Source of the DNA: Hadersleviella sp041745395
GTDB taxonomy: Bacteria > Chloroflexota > Anaerolineae > Promineifilales > Promineifilaceae
NCBI GenBank assembly: GCA_041745395.1
Contig: JBGTIZ010000351.1
Span: 1 to 29,482 of the forward strand
Length of the DNA: 29,482 bases
Direction of reading: 5' to 3'
Below, piece by piece: positions 1 to 7,223 of this stretch. The notes under the pieces are model-generated. The model had not been told where the DNA came from. It worked only from the letters and a program-made list of their open reading frames with translations, and made no database searches. The position numbers were made by a program, and so were the translations under genes. Each line of letters begins with the position of its first letter. Within the stretch, counting starts at the first letter, position 1.

Positions 1-92
1 CGAGCCGCCGCAGGCGGCGAGGCGTGTGGCCGCTGTAACTGTAAAGGTAACTTGAACCATGCCTAAAATCTTGTTCCTAAACTTTTTGAGGT
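1..92. repeat. Truncated copy of dispersed hairpin repeat (right end)
   Basis: The window opens inside a repeat copy. A GC-rich hairpin (stem 4-9 with 13-18) is followed by sequence shared with the copy at 25590-25843. Bases 4-27 match the reverse complement of 25654-25677 over 24 nt. TGTAAAGGTAA at 40-50 and TGAACCATGCC at 53-63 match 25781-25791 and 25807-25817 in the same orientation. Orientations are mixed, so the copies look chimeric or rearranged. The right boundary, just before the MNT gene, is approximate. Confidence 0.7.
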
Positions 93-102
93 ATTAAACA
101 GT

Positions 103-429
103 ATGCAGGACAACCTAGAGCTGGAATTGATTACTGAGTGCATCGCCCGTGAGTATGAGCCAGATAAAATCATCCTGTTTGGCTCATGGGCACGCGGTGA
201 CCCTCGGGCAGATAGTGACATAGATTTACTGGTCATTTCTGACCATGAAAAAGAACTACCTCGCTACAAACGCGGGCTGGACGTGCGCCTTATGTTAAGT
301 CAATTCAAGTCTCCCAAAGATATTCTTTTCTACACACACGAAGACATCGCTCGCTGGCAAGATGTGCCACAGACCTTTGTTCATACGGTCATGCGCGAAG
401 GCAAAGTACTGTATGAACGACAAAACTAA
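103..429 (+). CDS. MNT-type nucleotidyltransferase, probable antitoxin of a HEPN/MNT pair
   Basis: A minimal nucleotidyltransferase of 108 residues. It carries the GSX10DXD signature exactly: Gly27-Ser28, then Asp39 and Asp41, with a probable third carboxylate at Asp60 in a short beta-strand (LDVRLM). In this family such proteins are antitoxins that neutralise a HEPN RNase partner, in some systems by adding AMP to it. The next gene is a HEPN protein and the two overlap by 17 bases (413-429), so they are almost certainly co-translated. A GAGG at 88-91 precedes the ATG by 11 bases. The gene lacks the CACGGCCGTG palindrome common in the core genes here and sits directly after a repeat element, which fits recent acquisition (inference). 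Family assignment is firm; antitoxin role is inferred from pairing. Confidence 0.88.
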   Translation: MQDNLELELITECIAREYEPDKIILFGSWARGDPRADSDIDLLVISDHEKELPRYKRGLDVRLMLSQFKSPKDILFYTHEDIARWQDVPQTFVHTVMREGKVLYERQN

Positions 430-826
430 AACATATGTGCAGATGTGGCTCGACAAAGCTGATAGTGACTTGAAAAATGCCGAAATCATCCTTGCCGCAC
501 AAATAGAATCGCCGCCATTGGATACGGTCTGCTTTCATTGCCAACAAGCATCCGAAAAATTTATCAAGGCATTTCTCATTCTGCACTCAAAGCGATTTCC
601 CTTCACGCACAATCTAGCTGACCTTGTTGCTATCTGTATGCAAGTAGACCTTGCTTTTGCCGCGCTACAAAGAAAAGCAGAAACATTGACGCCTTTTGCA
701 GTGGAAATTCGCTATCCAGATGATTTCTATATGCCTACTATAGAAGAAGCCCAAGAAGCATATGCCATAGCGATGGAAATACGCGCTTTTATAGTGGCCC
801 GCATTCAACAAAAATTCGACACTTAA
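413..826 (+). CDS. HEPN-domain protein, probable RNase toxin
   Basis: A 137-residue HEPN protein if the start is the ATG at 413. An upstream in-frame ATG at 362 would add 17 residues lying wholly inside the MNT gene and looks non-coding. The helical N-terminus contains the conserved DLKNAE/FHCQQASEKFIKA pattern of classical HEPN domains. The RX4-6H RNase motif is present as Arg61-FPFT-His66. The residue two after the His is Leu, not Tyr, so the RX4HXY tyrosine that MntA-type antitoxins modify in HepT is absent. This is therefore the classical HEPN branch rather than HepT. Members cut RNA, typically as toxins. It overlaps the upstream MNT gene and ends 13 bases before era. Confidence 0.85.
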   Translation: MNDKTKTYVQMWLDKADSDLKNAEIILAAQIESPPLDTVCFHCQQASEKFIKAFLILHSKRFPFTHNLADLVAICMQVDLAFAALQRKAETLTPFAVEIRYPDDFYMPTIEEAQEAYAIAMEIRAFIVARIQQKFDT

Positions 827-839
827 CATAAGGATAAAA

Positions 840-1874
840 ATGAACGAAGAAGAGACCTATTTATCACCAGAAGAAGAAGCGGCTCTGGCGGCTGAGTTAG
901 CCGAGCTAGAAGAATTAGACGAGGCTGACGAAGCGGACGCCACCATGCCGGGCACAGTCATTGCTGAAGCGGAACTGCCGCCGGGGCATAAATCCGGCTT
1001 TGTCGCTTTGGTGGGTCGCCCCAACGTGGGCAAATCCACGCTCATGAACGCCTTCATGAAGCAAAAAATCGCCATTATTGCCCCCCGCGCCCAAACGACG
1101 CGCAACAATCAGCTAGGCATTTTAACCCAGCCGAACCATCAGATTGTCTTTGTGGATACGCCGGGCATCATGCAGAAGGCGATGCACAAGCTGGATGAGC
1201 TGATGTTGGACACGGCCGTGGAAGCCCTCAGCGACGCCGACGTAGTGGTTTGGCTTGTAGACGCCACCTTCCCCCCCAATGAAGAAGATGAGCGGCTCGC
1301 CACCATGATGAGCAACAGTCGCGGGCAGGTCATTCTCGCCCTCAACAAAAACGACGAGGTTCCCCGCGACGACGTGCTCGAGCGCATCGAAAGCTATCGG
1401 CAACTATTGCCCGCCGATACCGAGTGGCTCTTTTTCTCCGCCCTGCGCGGCGCGGGCGTGGATGAACTGCACGACATGATTGTCGAAGCGTTGCCCGAAG
1501 GCCCCCGCTATTATCCCCAAGACCAAATCACCGACCTGTACATGCGCGACCTCGCCGCCGAACTGATTCGGGAGCAGGTGTTGATTCAGATTCGGGACGA
1601 AATTCCGCACGGGGTCACGGTAGAGATAACCGCCTTCAAAGAGGATGAGACGCCGTTGCGCATCAATGCCACCATTTTTGTAGAGCGCAACAGCCACAAA
1701 CGCATCATTATTGGGGCAAACGGGGCGCAAATGAAACAAATCGGCACGGCCGCACGGCGAGAAATCCAAGTGATGCTGGATCAACCTGTTTTTCTTGACC
1801 TGTGGGTCAAAGTTGCCCCTAAATGGCGACGGGACGAGGCGCAGTTGAAGCGGTTCGGCTACTTGCGAGATTAA
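840..1874 (+). CDS. era: GTPase Era with acidic N-terminal extension
   Basis: Era is a GTP-binding protein that binds the 3' end of 16S rRNA and assists 30S subunit maturation. Visible motifs are G1 GRPNVGKS at residues 59-66, G2 around Thr86-Thr87, G3 DTPG at 106-109, G4 NKND, and a C-terminal KH domain with the signature around NSHKRIIIGANGAQMK. The protein is 344 residues, about 40 longer than typical Era. The excess is an N-terminal tail of about 50 residues that is extremely Glu/Asp/Ala rich. The ATG at 840 has a good AAGGA about 6 bases upstream. No shorter start looks better, though Met36 is a candidate. One CACGGCCGTG palindrome lies at 1211-1220. It follows the HEPN gene closely but is functionally unrelated to it. 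Confidence 0.95.
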   Translation: MNEEETYLSPEEEAALAAELAELEELDEADEADATMPGTVIAEAELPPGHKSGFVALVGRPNVGKSTLMNAFMKQKIAIIAPRAQTTRNNQLGILTQPNHQIVFVDTPGIMQKAMHKLDELMLDTAVEALSDADVVVWLVDATFPPNEEDERLATMMSNSRGQVILALNKNDEVPRDDVLERIESYRQLLPADTEWLFFSALRGAGVDELHDMIVEALPEGPRYYPQDQITDLYMRDLAAELIREQVLIQIRDEIPHGVTVEITAFKEDETPLRINATIFVERNSHKRIIIGANGAQMKQIGTAARREIQVMLDQPVFLDLWVKVAPKWRRDEAQLKRFGYLRD

Positions 1875-1888
1875 CCCTTCGTAGCCAT

Positions 1889-1920
1889 TCAGCACCTCAG
1901 CCAGTCAGCAGGTCAGCTTT
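1889..1920. repeat. Degenerate octamer tandem array (TCAGCNNN)
   Basis: Four consecutive 8-base units start TCAGC: TCAGCACC, TCAGCCAG, TCAGCAGG, TCAGCTTT. The same unit type recurs at 13323-13353, 17420-17451 and, inverted, 22274-22305. It lies 15 bases after the era stop. The rest of the 1875-2086 spacer shows nothing recognisable apart from the weak promoter call below. Confidence 0.75.
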
Positions 1921-2056
1921 CTCCTCCCTACACCGTCTGGTCATATTTGAGCGACCTACGGCCTGAATAAACCTTCGTCGCACTTCGCCCTAATAAAAGT
2001 AAACGACATATGAGAAGGTGTGACGTTTAGCGTATGGGCGCGTCTTTAGAGGCGTG

Positions 2057-2062
2057 TATAAA
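2057..2062 (+). promoter_or_regulatory. Candidate -10 box for the Tat-exported protein gene
   Basis: TATAAA lies 24 bases upstream of the ATG at 2087, with AGGAGA at about 2077-2082 as a strong ribosome-binding site. I could not find a convincing -35 at the right spacing, so this rests on the -10 alone. Confidence 0.3.
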
Positions 2063-2086
2063 TGATGCTAGCAAACAGGAGATCTC

Positions 2087-3148
2087 ATGACTCAATCAAT
2101 CAATAAAAGCCGTCGTGATTTTTTGAAAGCCGCGTTGCTCACTTCGGGCGCGGCCGTGGCTACGGGGACGGGGGCGGCTCTTTTGTGGCCGACAGAAAAG
2201 GCGGCGGTGACCACGGCCGTGATTTCATCCCCCCCACTGGTCGGGGGCGCGGGCACATCTGGCCTCGCGGCCGCCGCCGTTGGCCCTTCGGTCAATCCCA
2301 CCGAACTGCTGGAACGCTTGGCCTCGACTCAGGTAGAGAACATGCGCCTACAGGCGGAGTTAGACGCCGCCCTGCGCCGCCTAGAAGCGGCCACGGCCGG
2401 GCAGGAACCTAGCCAAGTGGTCAACATTTTGCAGGAAGATTTAAACACGGCTAACGCCCAGATTATGTCGCTGGCGGGGCTGGTCGCGCTGTATGAAGAG
2501 CTGGAAAAAGTGGATGTGCAGGGCATGTTTACGCAAGGAGCCACGGCCGTATCTGACTCCTTCCAAACCCTGCTAGAGCAACTCCCCACCCTGAGCGAAG
2601 GGGTCGCCCTAAGCCAAGTAGCGATGTCTTCCCTCGAAGCGCAACTGCCTCTACTGGAAAATGGCCGCTCGTGGCTGGCGACACATCTGGCAAATTTAGA
2701 ACGGTATTATAACGTGGTGGAAGGGGTCTTGAACACGGCCGTGCATCGCGCTGGCCCCGTGTTAGACTTGCTTCAAGAATGGTTTGACGATGTTCTGAAA
2801 TGGCTTCCCTTTGGCATGGGGGAAAACGCCCGGCAGGTGATGAACGCCCTGCATGATTATGTGCAACAAGGGCCTATTACCTTGCGCGGGCTAGACACCA
2901 ACATTGCCCAGCCGCTCGATATGTGGCTCAAGCGGGAGCCGGGACAACAGGACACGCCGCTGGTGCAAAACATTGTTAAACCGGTGCGCGAGAAAGCCCT
3001 TAACCCGGCCGTGCAGACCATTGCCCAAGCGGAAGCGGCACACGCCGTTTATCAGGAGCGGTTAGTCACCCAAATGGAAGCGCAACTGGCGGGGCGGGGC
3101 ATGATTCAACAGCTTATTGCCAATTACCGCGAGAGGCATGGCGTTTAA
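2087..3148 (+). CDS. Tat-exported coiled-coil protein of unknown function
   Basis: I do not recognise a named family. The N-terminus is a twin-arginine signal: Ser8-Arg9-Arg10-Asp-Phe-Leu-Lys followed by an alanine-rich hydrophobic stretch to about residue 35. The product is therefore predicted to be exported folded, and it may stay anchored because no clear cleavage site is seen. Residues about 78-140 are a predicted coiled coil rich in Leu, Ala, Glu and Gln. The rest is mainly helical. The 353-residue protein has no cysteine and no visible metal- or cofactor-binding motif, which is unusual for a Tat substrate. The start is well supported by AGGAGA upstream. Two CACGGCCGTG palindromes (2212, 2734) mark it as resident rather than newly acquired (inference). 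Transcription probably ends at the hairpin at 3231-3260. Confidence 0.8.
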   Translation: MTQSINKSRRDFLKAALLTSGAAVATGTGAALLWPTEKAAVTTAVISSPPLVGGAGTSGLAAAAVGPSVNPTELLERLASTQVENMRLQAELDAALRRLEAATAGQEPSQVVNILQEDLNTANAQIMSLAGLVALYEELEKVDVQGMFTQGATAVSDSFQTLLEQLPTLSEGVALSQVAMSSLEAQLPLLENGRSWLATHLANLERYYNVVEGVLNTAVHRAGPVLDLLQEWFDDVLKWLPFGMGENARQVMNALHDYVQQGPITLRGLDTNIAQPLDMWLKREPGQQDTPLVQNIVKPVREKALNPAVQTIAQAEAAHAVYQERLVTQMEAQLAGRGMIQQLIANYRERHGV

Positions 3149-3223
3149 TGGGGTCATGTTTCACGTATCAGGTGGCTTTTCTCTGGACGTGGCTTGTTTA
3201 GGCCACACGCCTTTACCCGAGAC

Positions 3224-3267
3224 AAAAAAACACCCGACACTTTTTGCAAAGTGTCGGGTGTTTTTTT
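3224..3267. terminator. Bidirectional intrinsic terminator
   Basis: A perfect 13-bp stem, CACCCGACACTTT (3231-3243) with AAAGTGTCGGGTG (3248-3260), closes a TTGC loop. It is flanked by seven A (3224-3230) and seven T (3261-3267), so it can terminate transcripts from either strand: the 2087-3148 gene and the opposing PP2C gene. Confidence 0.93.
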
Positions 3268-3280
3268 CTGCACAAGCATA

Positions 3281-3411
3281 AGGAGCTAAGTAAGCGTCTA
3301 AATATTACTTCCCGTTACAGTTCCGCTTCGACGTGGCCTTCGGCCACGCCTCGCTGGAAAGAGGGAGTTTTTTTAGACAATCCCTAAGTTCCTCAGAGGA
3401 ACTTAGCTCCT
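3281..3411. repeat. Dispersed hairpin repeat bounded by 11-bp inverted repeats
   Basis: AGGAGCTAAGT (3281-3291) and ACTTAGCTCCT (3401-3411) are perfect 11-bp inverted repeats bounding a 131-bp unit. Inside is the family core: CGTGGCC (3332-3338), TTC loop, GGCCACG (3342-3348), then a CTCGCTGGAAAGAGGG-like stretch and a T-run (3369-3375). The core recurs at 25590-25843 (opposite strand) and 29431-29482. A second near-perfect palindrome, 3384-3406, has 11-bp arms around a single A. The right end overlaps the PP2C stop codon by two bases. No open reading frame is inside, so it is non-autonomous (MITE- or REP-like) by inference. Confidence 0.72.
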
Positions 3412-4471
3412 ATACACCACGTAGATACGGAATGAGGAAGATAATAATAGCGGCGAGAGTCATCGCCCCAGCCAAAATGAGAAGCATGGTGCCCAAGATG
3501 CGTCGTTGCAGCGCTTTGCGCTCTTGCTCTTGTTTGTCGAGCGGCACAGAAACGACTTGGGGGCGGTTACTCTTGGTCGCCTCGATAGTGGTAGGGCTAG
3601 TTTCAGCTTCGGTTTCAGTTTCAAACGGTTGGTCATCGCTCATGGATGATACTCCTTCTAACATGCGTAAGAGCAAAACGGTAATGTTGTCACGTCCGCC
3701 AGCGTTGTTCGCCTGATTGATGAGGTCGGACACGGCCGTGTCCAAATCTGCCCCGTGCTGGCGAAGGGTAGCCGCAATCGCTTCATCCTCAATCATATCA
3801 CTCAGGCCATCGCTACACAGCAACAGGGTGTCCCCTTTTTGAAGCGGCGTGCCCTGCTTGAGCAAAAAATGATCTGGCGACAGTGGCGTTTGGTCTACCT
3901 CAGTTTCCGAAGCTGTGCCCAGAGACCGTCGAATAACGTTGCGGTTGGGATGGGTTCGCGCCTGCTCGGCCGTGATGAGTCCCGCTTCGACCGCTTCTTG
4001 CACCCAGCTATGGTCTTGGGTAATTTGGTATAACTGCTCGTCGCGCCAAAAATAGATGCGGCTGTCGCCGACGTGTGAAGTGTAAAGCCGCCCGTTAAAA
4101 ATGGCGGCCACGACCACGGTGGCGGCCATGCCCTGCACATTTTTATCCTCTTGGGAACGGCTGTACACGGCCGTGTTTGATTCGTTAATCGCCGTCAGCA
4201 AATGCTTCAGCATATTGCGCCCCGCCAGCCCCATCTCCGGCAACGCATCAAAATAAGCGGTGATGCTCTCCACCACCATGCGGCTGGCCAGTTCTCCCGC
4301 CGTTTGCCCACCCACACCATCCGCCACCACGCCCAGATAAAACCGTCGGTCTCCCGCCTGCCAGGCGGTAAACTGATACGCATCTTCGTTGTTTTTGCCA
4401 GTCATGCCCTCATGCGTGCCCTGGGCGACTTGAATATCGGTCAAAGGTTGCGTGGTATCTAACTTATTCAT
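3410..4471 (-). CDS. Membrane-anchored PP2C-family Ser/Thr protein phosphatase
   Basis: A metal-dependent phosphatase that reverses Ser/Thr phosphorylation. All PP2C motifs are visible: KNNEDAY (Asp30), ADGVGG (Asp51), GDSRIYFW (135-142), LCSDGLSDM (Asp221) and GGRDNIT (Asp261). The catalytic domain (about 15-272) is followed by an acidic, Ser/Thr-rich linker (about 275-310). A single C-terminal membrane helix (about 325-350) ends in LRGV, so the enzyme should face the cytoplasm. It is divergently transcribed from the VWA-FHA gene. The Ser/Thr kinase at 20558-22240 is its likely functional opponent in the window (inference). No clear Shine-Dalgarno sequence precedes the ATG. Palindromes CACGGCCGTG lie at 3731 and 4166. 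Confidence 0.95.
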   Translation of the reverse strand: MNKLDTTQPLTDIQVAQGTHEGMTGKNNEDAYQFTAWQAGDRRFYLGVVADGVGGQTAGELASRMVVESITAYFDALPEMGLAGRNMLKHLLTAINESNTAVYSRSQEDKNVQGMAATVVVAAIFNGRLYTSHVGDSRIYFWRDEQLYQITQDHSWVQEAVEAGLITAEQARTHPNRNVIRRSLGTASETEVDQTPLSPDHFLLKQGTPLQKGDTLLLCSDGLSDMIEDEAIAATLRQHGADLDTAVSDLINQANNAGGRDNITVLLLRMLEGVSSMSDDQPFETETEAETSPTTIEATKSNRPQVVSVPLDKQEQERKALQRRILGTMLLILAGAMTLAAIIIFLIPYLRGV

Positions 4472-4682
4472 AGCGCTTATCTCTGTGCGTGGTGAGTGAA
4501 TCTTGGTGTGTTATACTCGGCAAGTCAGTAAGGATCAGGAGCACATGTTGCGCGTCAGGATGGCTGTTTTAGATGTGGAATGGGAAATGGTGTCACGCAT
4601 CTTTTTATCTGGCCACGACTTGTCCAGCAAAATGATGGCTAGTTAACCGCCTAAATTCTCCACAAACAACATGTTTCATGTG

Positions 4683-4712
4683 CTGACACTTACAAACTCT
4701 GCTCATTATAAC
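4683..4712 (+). promoter_or_regulatory. Candidate promoter of the VWA-FHA gene
   Basis: CTGACA at 4683-4688 and TATAAC at 4707-4712 with an 18-base spacer resemble a sigma-70 type promoter. The predicted transcript would start near 4719, downstream of the ATG at 4671. This argues for the ATG at 4755 as the true start. The remainder of the 4472-4754 divergent spacer shows nothing else recognisable. Confidence 0.45.
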
Positions 4713-4754
4713 ATGCTCTGCAAGGCATACACGGAACAGGAGCAAATTAAAAAG

Positions 4755-6680
4755 ATGACTATAAAATGCCCCTCTCGTTTCTCAACACTGTTCAACACGG
4801 GGTCAACCAAATGGCTTGGACTGGTTGCTCTGCTGTGGCTGAGCTTTATCATTGTGCCGCGTGTACACGCGCAAGAGCAAGAGCCAGAAACGGCTAATGC
4901 CAACGGTCAAGCGCATCTTTTTATCACCGACACCAATGGTCAGAACGCGCCGACGGTGCAACTGCGGCTGTATGGACATTCGCCCGGTGGGGAGCCGCTT
5001 GACTTTGGGCAAACGCCGCTTTCTATTCTACACAATGACACGGCCGTGGACAGCACCGCCATCACCCTAGTCGGCCAAGAAGAAGTCGGAACACTGACCA
5101 TCTTTTTAGTAGACAATCCCCCCGGCGTCCAGCAACAGCAAGCGGCCATTCAAGCCGCCATTCAGCAATACGCTAGCCAAGCCCACATGCGCGAAGGAGT
5201 GGATTATGTGGCCGTTTACAAAGTGGGACTCAACGGCTCCATCGAATTTCTCGCCCCCACCCAATTTTACAACAGCGTAACCAACCTTTTCGTAGACCCT
5301 CTGCCCATTCAGAGTGGCGCGACGGCGTTGATAGACAGCACCTATCAGCTTCTGAACCAGATGGAAACGATTAAGCCCCGGGCAGAATTAGCCCCCCATA
5401 TCGTTGTCCTATCAGACGGTACGGACGCCGTTAGTACGCAAACCGCAACTAATTTGTTCGCCACGGCGGGACAAACGGGCGTGCCTGTGCATACGATATT
5501 GCTAACCAACAGCAATTTGGGGAACCCCACGGCCGGGCAAGGGTTTATGCAGGAGCTAGCGCGGGTGAGCAACGGGCTGGCGACCAGCATGGACAACAGC
5601 CCGGGCGTCACGCGCATCTTAGAACGCATTGATTCGTTTCGGATGCAGACGCGGCTGAGCTATTTGATTCCAGCGGCGGCCTTGGATGCGGGTCAGTTTG
5701 CGGTGACGGTCGCTTTGCGCGACAACACGGCCGTGCAGGCCGTGACCGCCGTCACCATCACAGCCGAGCGACCGCTGGTCACGATTGATGTGCCCCCCAG
5801 CGAGCGCACGCTCATTTTGCCCAGCTTAGACGCGCCCACCACGCTCAGCTTCCCCGTTAGCGTCGCTTGGCTGGGCAACGCGGGGTCATCGCCCACGGTG
5901 GCGCAAGCCCAGCTATTGGTGAACGGCCAGCCCCAAATGGACATCCCGCCCGCCCAGTTGAACCGCTTTACCACGGCCGTGTCCAACCTCACCTACGGCC
6001 CCAATCGGGTTCAGGTCGCGCTGGTAGACAGCACGGGGCAACCTGGCTTGGGCGAAATTTTGCTCACCGTAAATCAAGGCGACACGGCCGTGATTCCCGC
6101 TGTCCTGCAACCCACAGGTTTCTCGCTGACGGGCATAGGCTCCGGCTGGAGCAATGTTTTACTCGGCTGTCTGTTTGCCCTGCTGGCCGTAGGCGCGTTG
6201 CTCTTTTTAGCCTATACCCTGCGCGACTGGCCCCTCGCCCAGCAAATTGGGTTAGACAAACTTTTTGCCAATCTGCCCCGCCCTCGCCGCCGTCGCCGGG
6301 GTACAACCGTCACCGTGACCGATGCGCCCGAGGCGGCCACCAGCGGCACGCCCTCTGCATCTGCTTCACGCGGGGGGGGCATGTCGCTTGAATTATTGGA
6401 AGCAGTGACCAATCTTGCTCGCTCATGGCCGCTCCGCCAAGTCGAAATCCGACTCGGCCGTGCGCCTACCGAATGCGACATCTGCTTCGAGCAAGATATG
6501 TCCGTTTCCCGCATCCACGCCAGCCTCATTTTGGAGGGCAACAGCTACCGCGTGTTCGATGAGCAAAGCACCAGCGGCACCTTTGTCAACGGCCAGCCCG
6601 TTCCTGACTACGGCACGCTCCTGTTCGACGGTGACGAAATCGCCCTCGGCGCGGTGCGCTTGCGGTTTGTGAACAAGTAA
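4755..6680 (+). CDS. Secreted VWA-like domain, transmembrane helix, cytoplasmic FHA domain protein
   Basis: Started at ATG 4755 (641 residues), the protein begins with a classical signal peptide: hydrophobic core about 20-34, likely cleavage after VHA near residue 39. A von Willebrand A-like domain follows at roughly 110-290. Its metal site is degenerate: Asp120 is followed by Asn-Pro-Pro-Gly instead of DXSXS, although Thr190 and Asp221 of LSDGTD remain. An Ig-like beta region comes next, then one membrane helix (about 465-490), an Arg-rich stop-transfer patch, and a C-terminal FHA domain (563-641) with GRAPTECD, SVSRIHAS and GTFVNG. FHA domains bind phosphothreonine, so topology puts a phospho-reader inside and an adhesion or sensor domain outside. 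ATG 4671 would add 28 residues before the signal peptide and precedes the predicted promoter. Palindromes at 5039, 5726, 5972 and 6083. Confidence 0.88.
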   Translation: MTIKCPSRFSTLFNTGSTKWLGLVALLWLSFIIVPRVHAQEQEPETANANGQAHLFITDTNGQNAPTVQLRLYGHSPGGEPLDFGQTPLSILHNDTAVDSTAITLVGQEEVGTLTIFLVDNPPGVQQQQAAIQAAIQQYASQAHMREGVDYVAVYKVGLNGSIEFLAPTQFYNSVTNLFVDPLPIQSGATALIDSTYQLLNQMETIKPRAELAPHIVVLSDGTDAVSTQTATNLFATAGQTGVPVHTILLTNSNLGNPTAGQGFMQELARVSNGLATSMDNSPGVTRILERIDSFRMQTRLSYLIPAAALDAGQFAVTVALRDNTAVQAVTAVTITAERPLVTIDVPPSERTLILPSLDAPTTLSFPVSVAWLGNAGSSPTVAQAQLLVNGQPQMDIPPAQLNRFTTAVSNLTYGPNRVQVALVDSTGQPGLGEILLTVNQGDTAVIPAVLQPTGFSLTGIGSGWSNVLLGCLFALLAVGALLFLAYTLRDWPLAQQIGLDKLFANLPRPRRRRRGTTVTVTDAPEAATSGTPSASASRGGGMSLELLEAVTNLARSWPLRQVEIRLGRAPTECDICFEQDMSVSRIHASLILEGNSYRVFDEQSTSGTFVNGQPVPDYGTLLFDGDEIALGAVRLRFVNK

Positions 6681-6684
6681 AAAA

Positions 6685-6817
6685 AGTAACGAGTGCTGAG
6701 CAATGAGAGGAAGGGAGTAAGAGAAACTCTCGAGGAGAACTCCGCGCTCTCCGTGTCCTCCGCAGTTAAATTGGCTTTTTTACAGTGGACTCAGTGATGA
6801 GTCAATGACAGTGAGAG
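6685..6817. repeat. Two degenerate heptamer tandem arrays in spacer
   Basis: At 6685-6712 units AGTAACG, AGTGCTG, AGCAATG, AGAGGAA follow with period 7. At 6790-6817 units CTCAGTG, ATGAGTC, AATGACA, GTGAGAG do the same. They share the ATGAG/GAGTAA vocabulary with arrays at 20537-20564 and 28947-28966. The spacer between the VWA-FHA gene and the antitoxin gene holds nothing else I recognise. Confidence 0.5.
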
Positions 6818-6827
6818 GGTAAACCTG

Positions 6828-7223
6828 ATGATGAACGATACGCTCTTAGAAACAATCCAAACTTTGCAACATCGTACTGAGCATCTGGAAAAAGAGATCG
6901 TAGCTTTGCGCCAAGCGTTGACGGACGTGGCCGAAGTTTTAGCCACCCCCCAAGCGGTCGTGGCGCGTTACATCATTGACGGGGAAAGCTATGACGTTAC
7001 CCAAGCAGATGTGGATGCTATCCGTGCTAACTTAATAAAGCCAAGGCCAGAAACGGCTTTGCACGAGTTGGTTGTAGCCAAAAAAATGGCTCAACGTTTG
7101 CGGGAGCTTCCACCCGCCGAACGGGAAGCTCGTTTTTGGGCGACCGTAGAAGATAGTCGTGCAAAATCAGCTCTTGATGGCACAATGATTGAGACGGAAG
7201 AAGAGGCCGCTATTGATGATTGA
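6828..7223 (+). CDS. Probable antitoxin partner of the PIN-domain protein
   Basis: A 131-residue acidic protein with no family I can name with certainty. Residues 5-40 are a predicted coiled coil (LQHRTEHLEKEIVALRQ). The middle contains a short IDGESYDVTQADVDAI segment. The C-terminal third is highly charged and helical, ending in an EEEAAIDD tail. Size, acidity and position directly before and overlapping a PIN toxin (8 bases, ATGATTGA at 7216-7223) make it the likely antitoxin (inference). Tandem ATGs at 6828 and 6831 are both possible; AGAGGGT at 6813-6819 favours the first. The gene lacks CACGGCCGTG. Confidence 0.75.
   Translation: MMNDTLLETIQTLQHRTEHLEKEIVALRQALTDVAEVLATPQAVVARYIIDGESYDVTQADVDAIRANLIKPRPETALHELVVAKKMAQRLRELPPAEREARFWATVEDSRAKSALDGTMIETEEEAAIDD

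Noticed and set aside
413..826. Naming this gene hepT
   Set aside because: It has RX4H but not the following Tyr, and its sequence fits the classical HEPN branch rather than the DUF86/HepT branch.
1404..1895. Open frame of 163 codons on the - strand
   Set aside because: Antisense to era, which has full GTPase and KH motifs; no support for the reverse frame.
3384..3406. Intrinsic terminator for the PP2C gene
   Set aside because: The palindrome is excellent but on the minus strand it is followed by A-rich, not T-rich, sequence; the better terminator for both directions is 3224-3267.
4671..4754. N-terminal extension of the VWA-FHA protein from ATG 4671
   Set aside because: It would place 28 residues before a clear signal peptide and begins upstream of the predicted promoter at 4683-4712.
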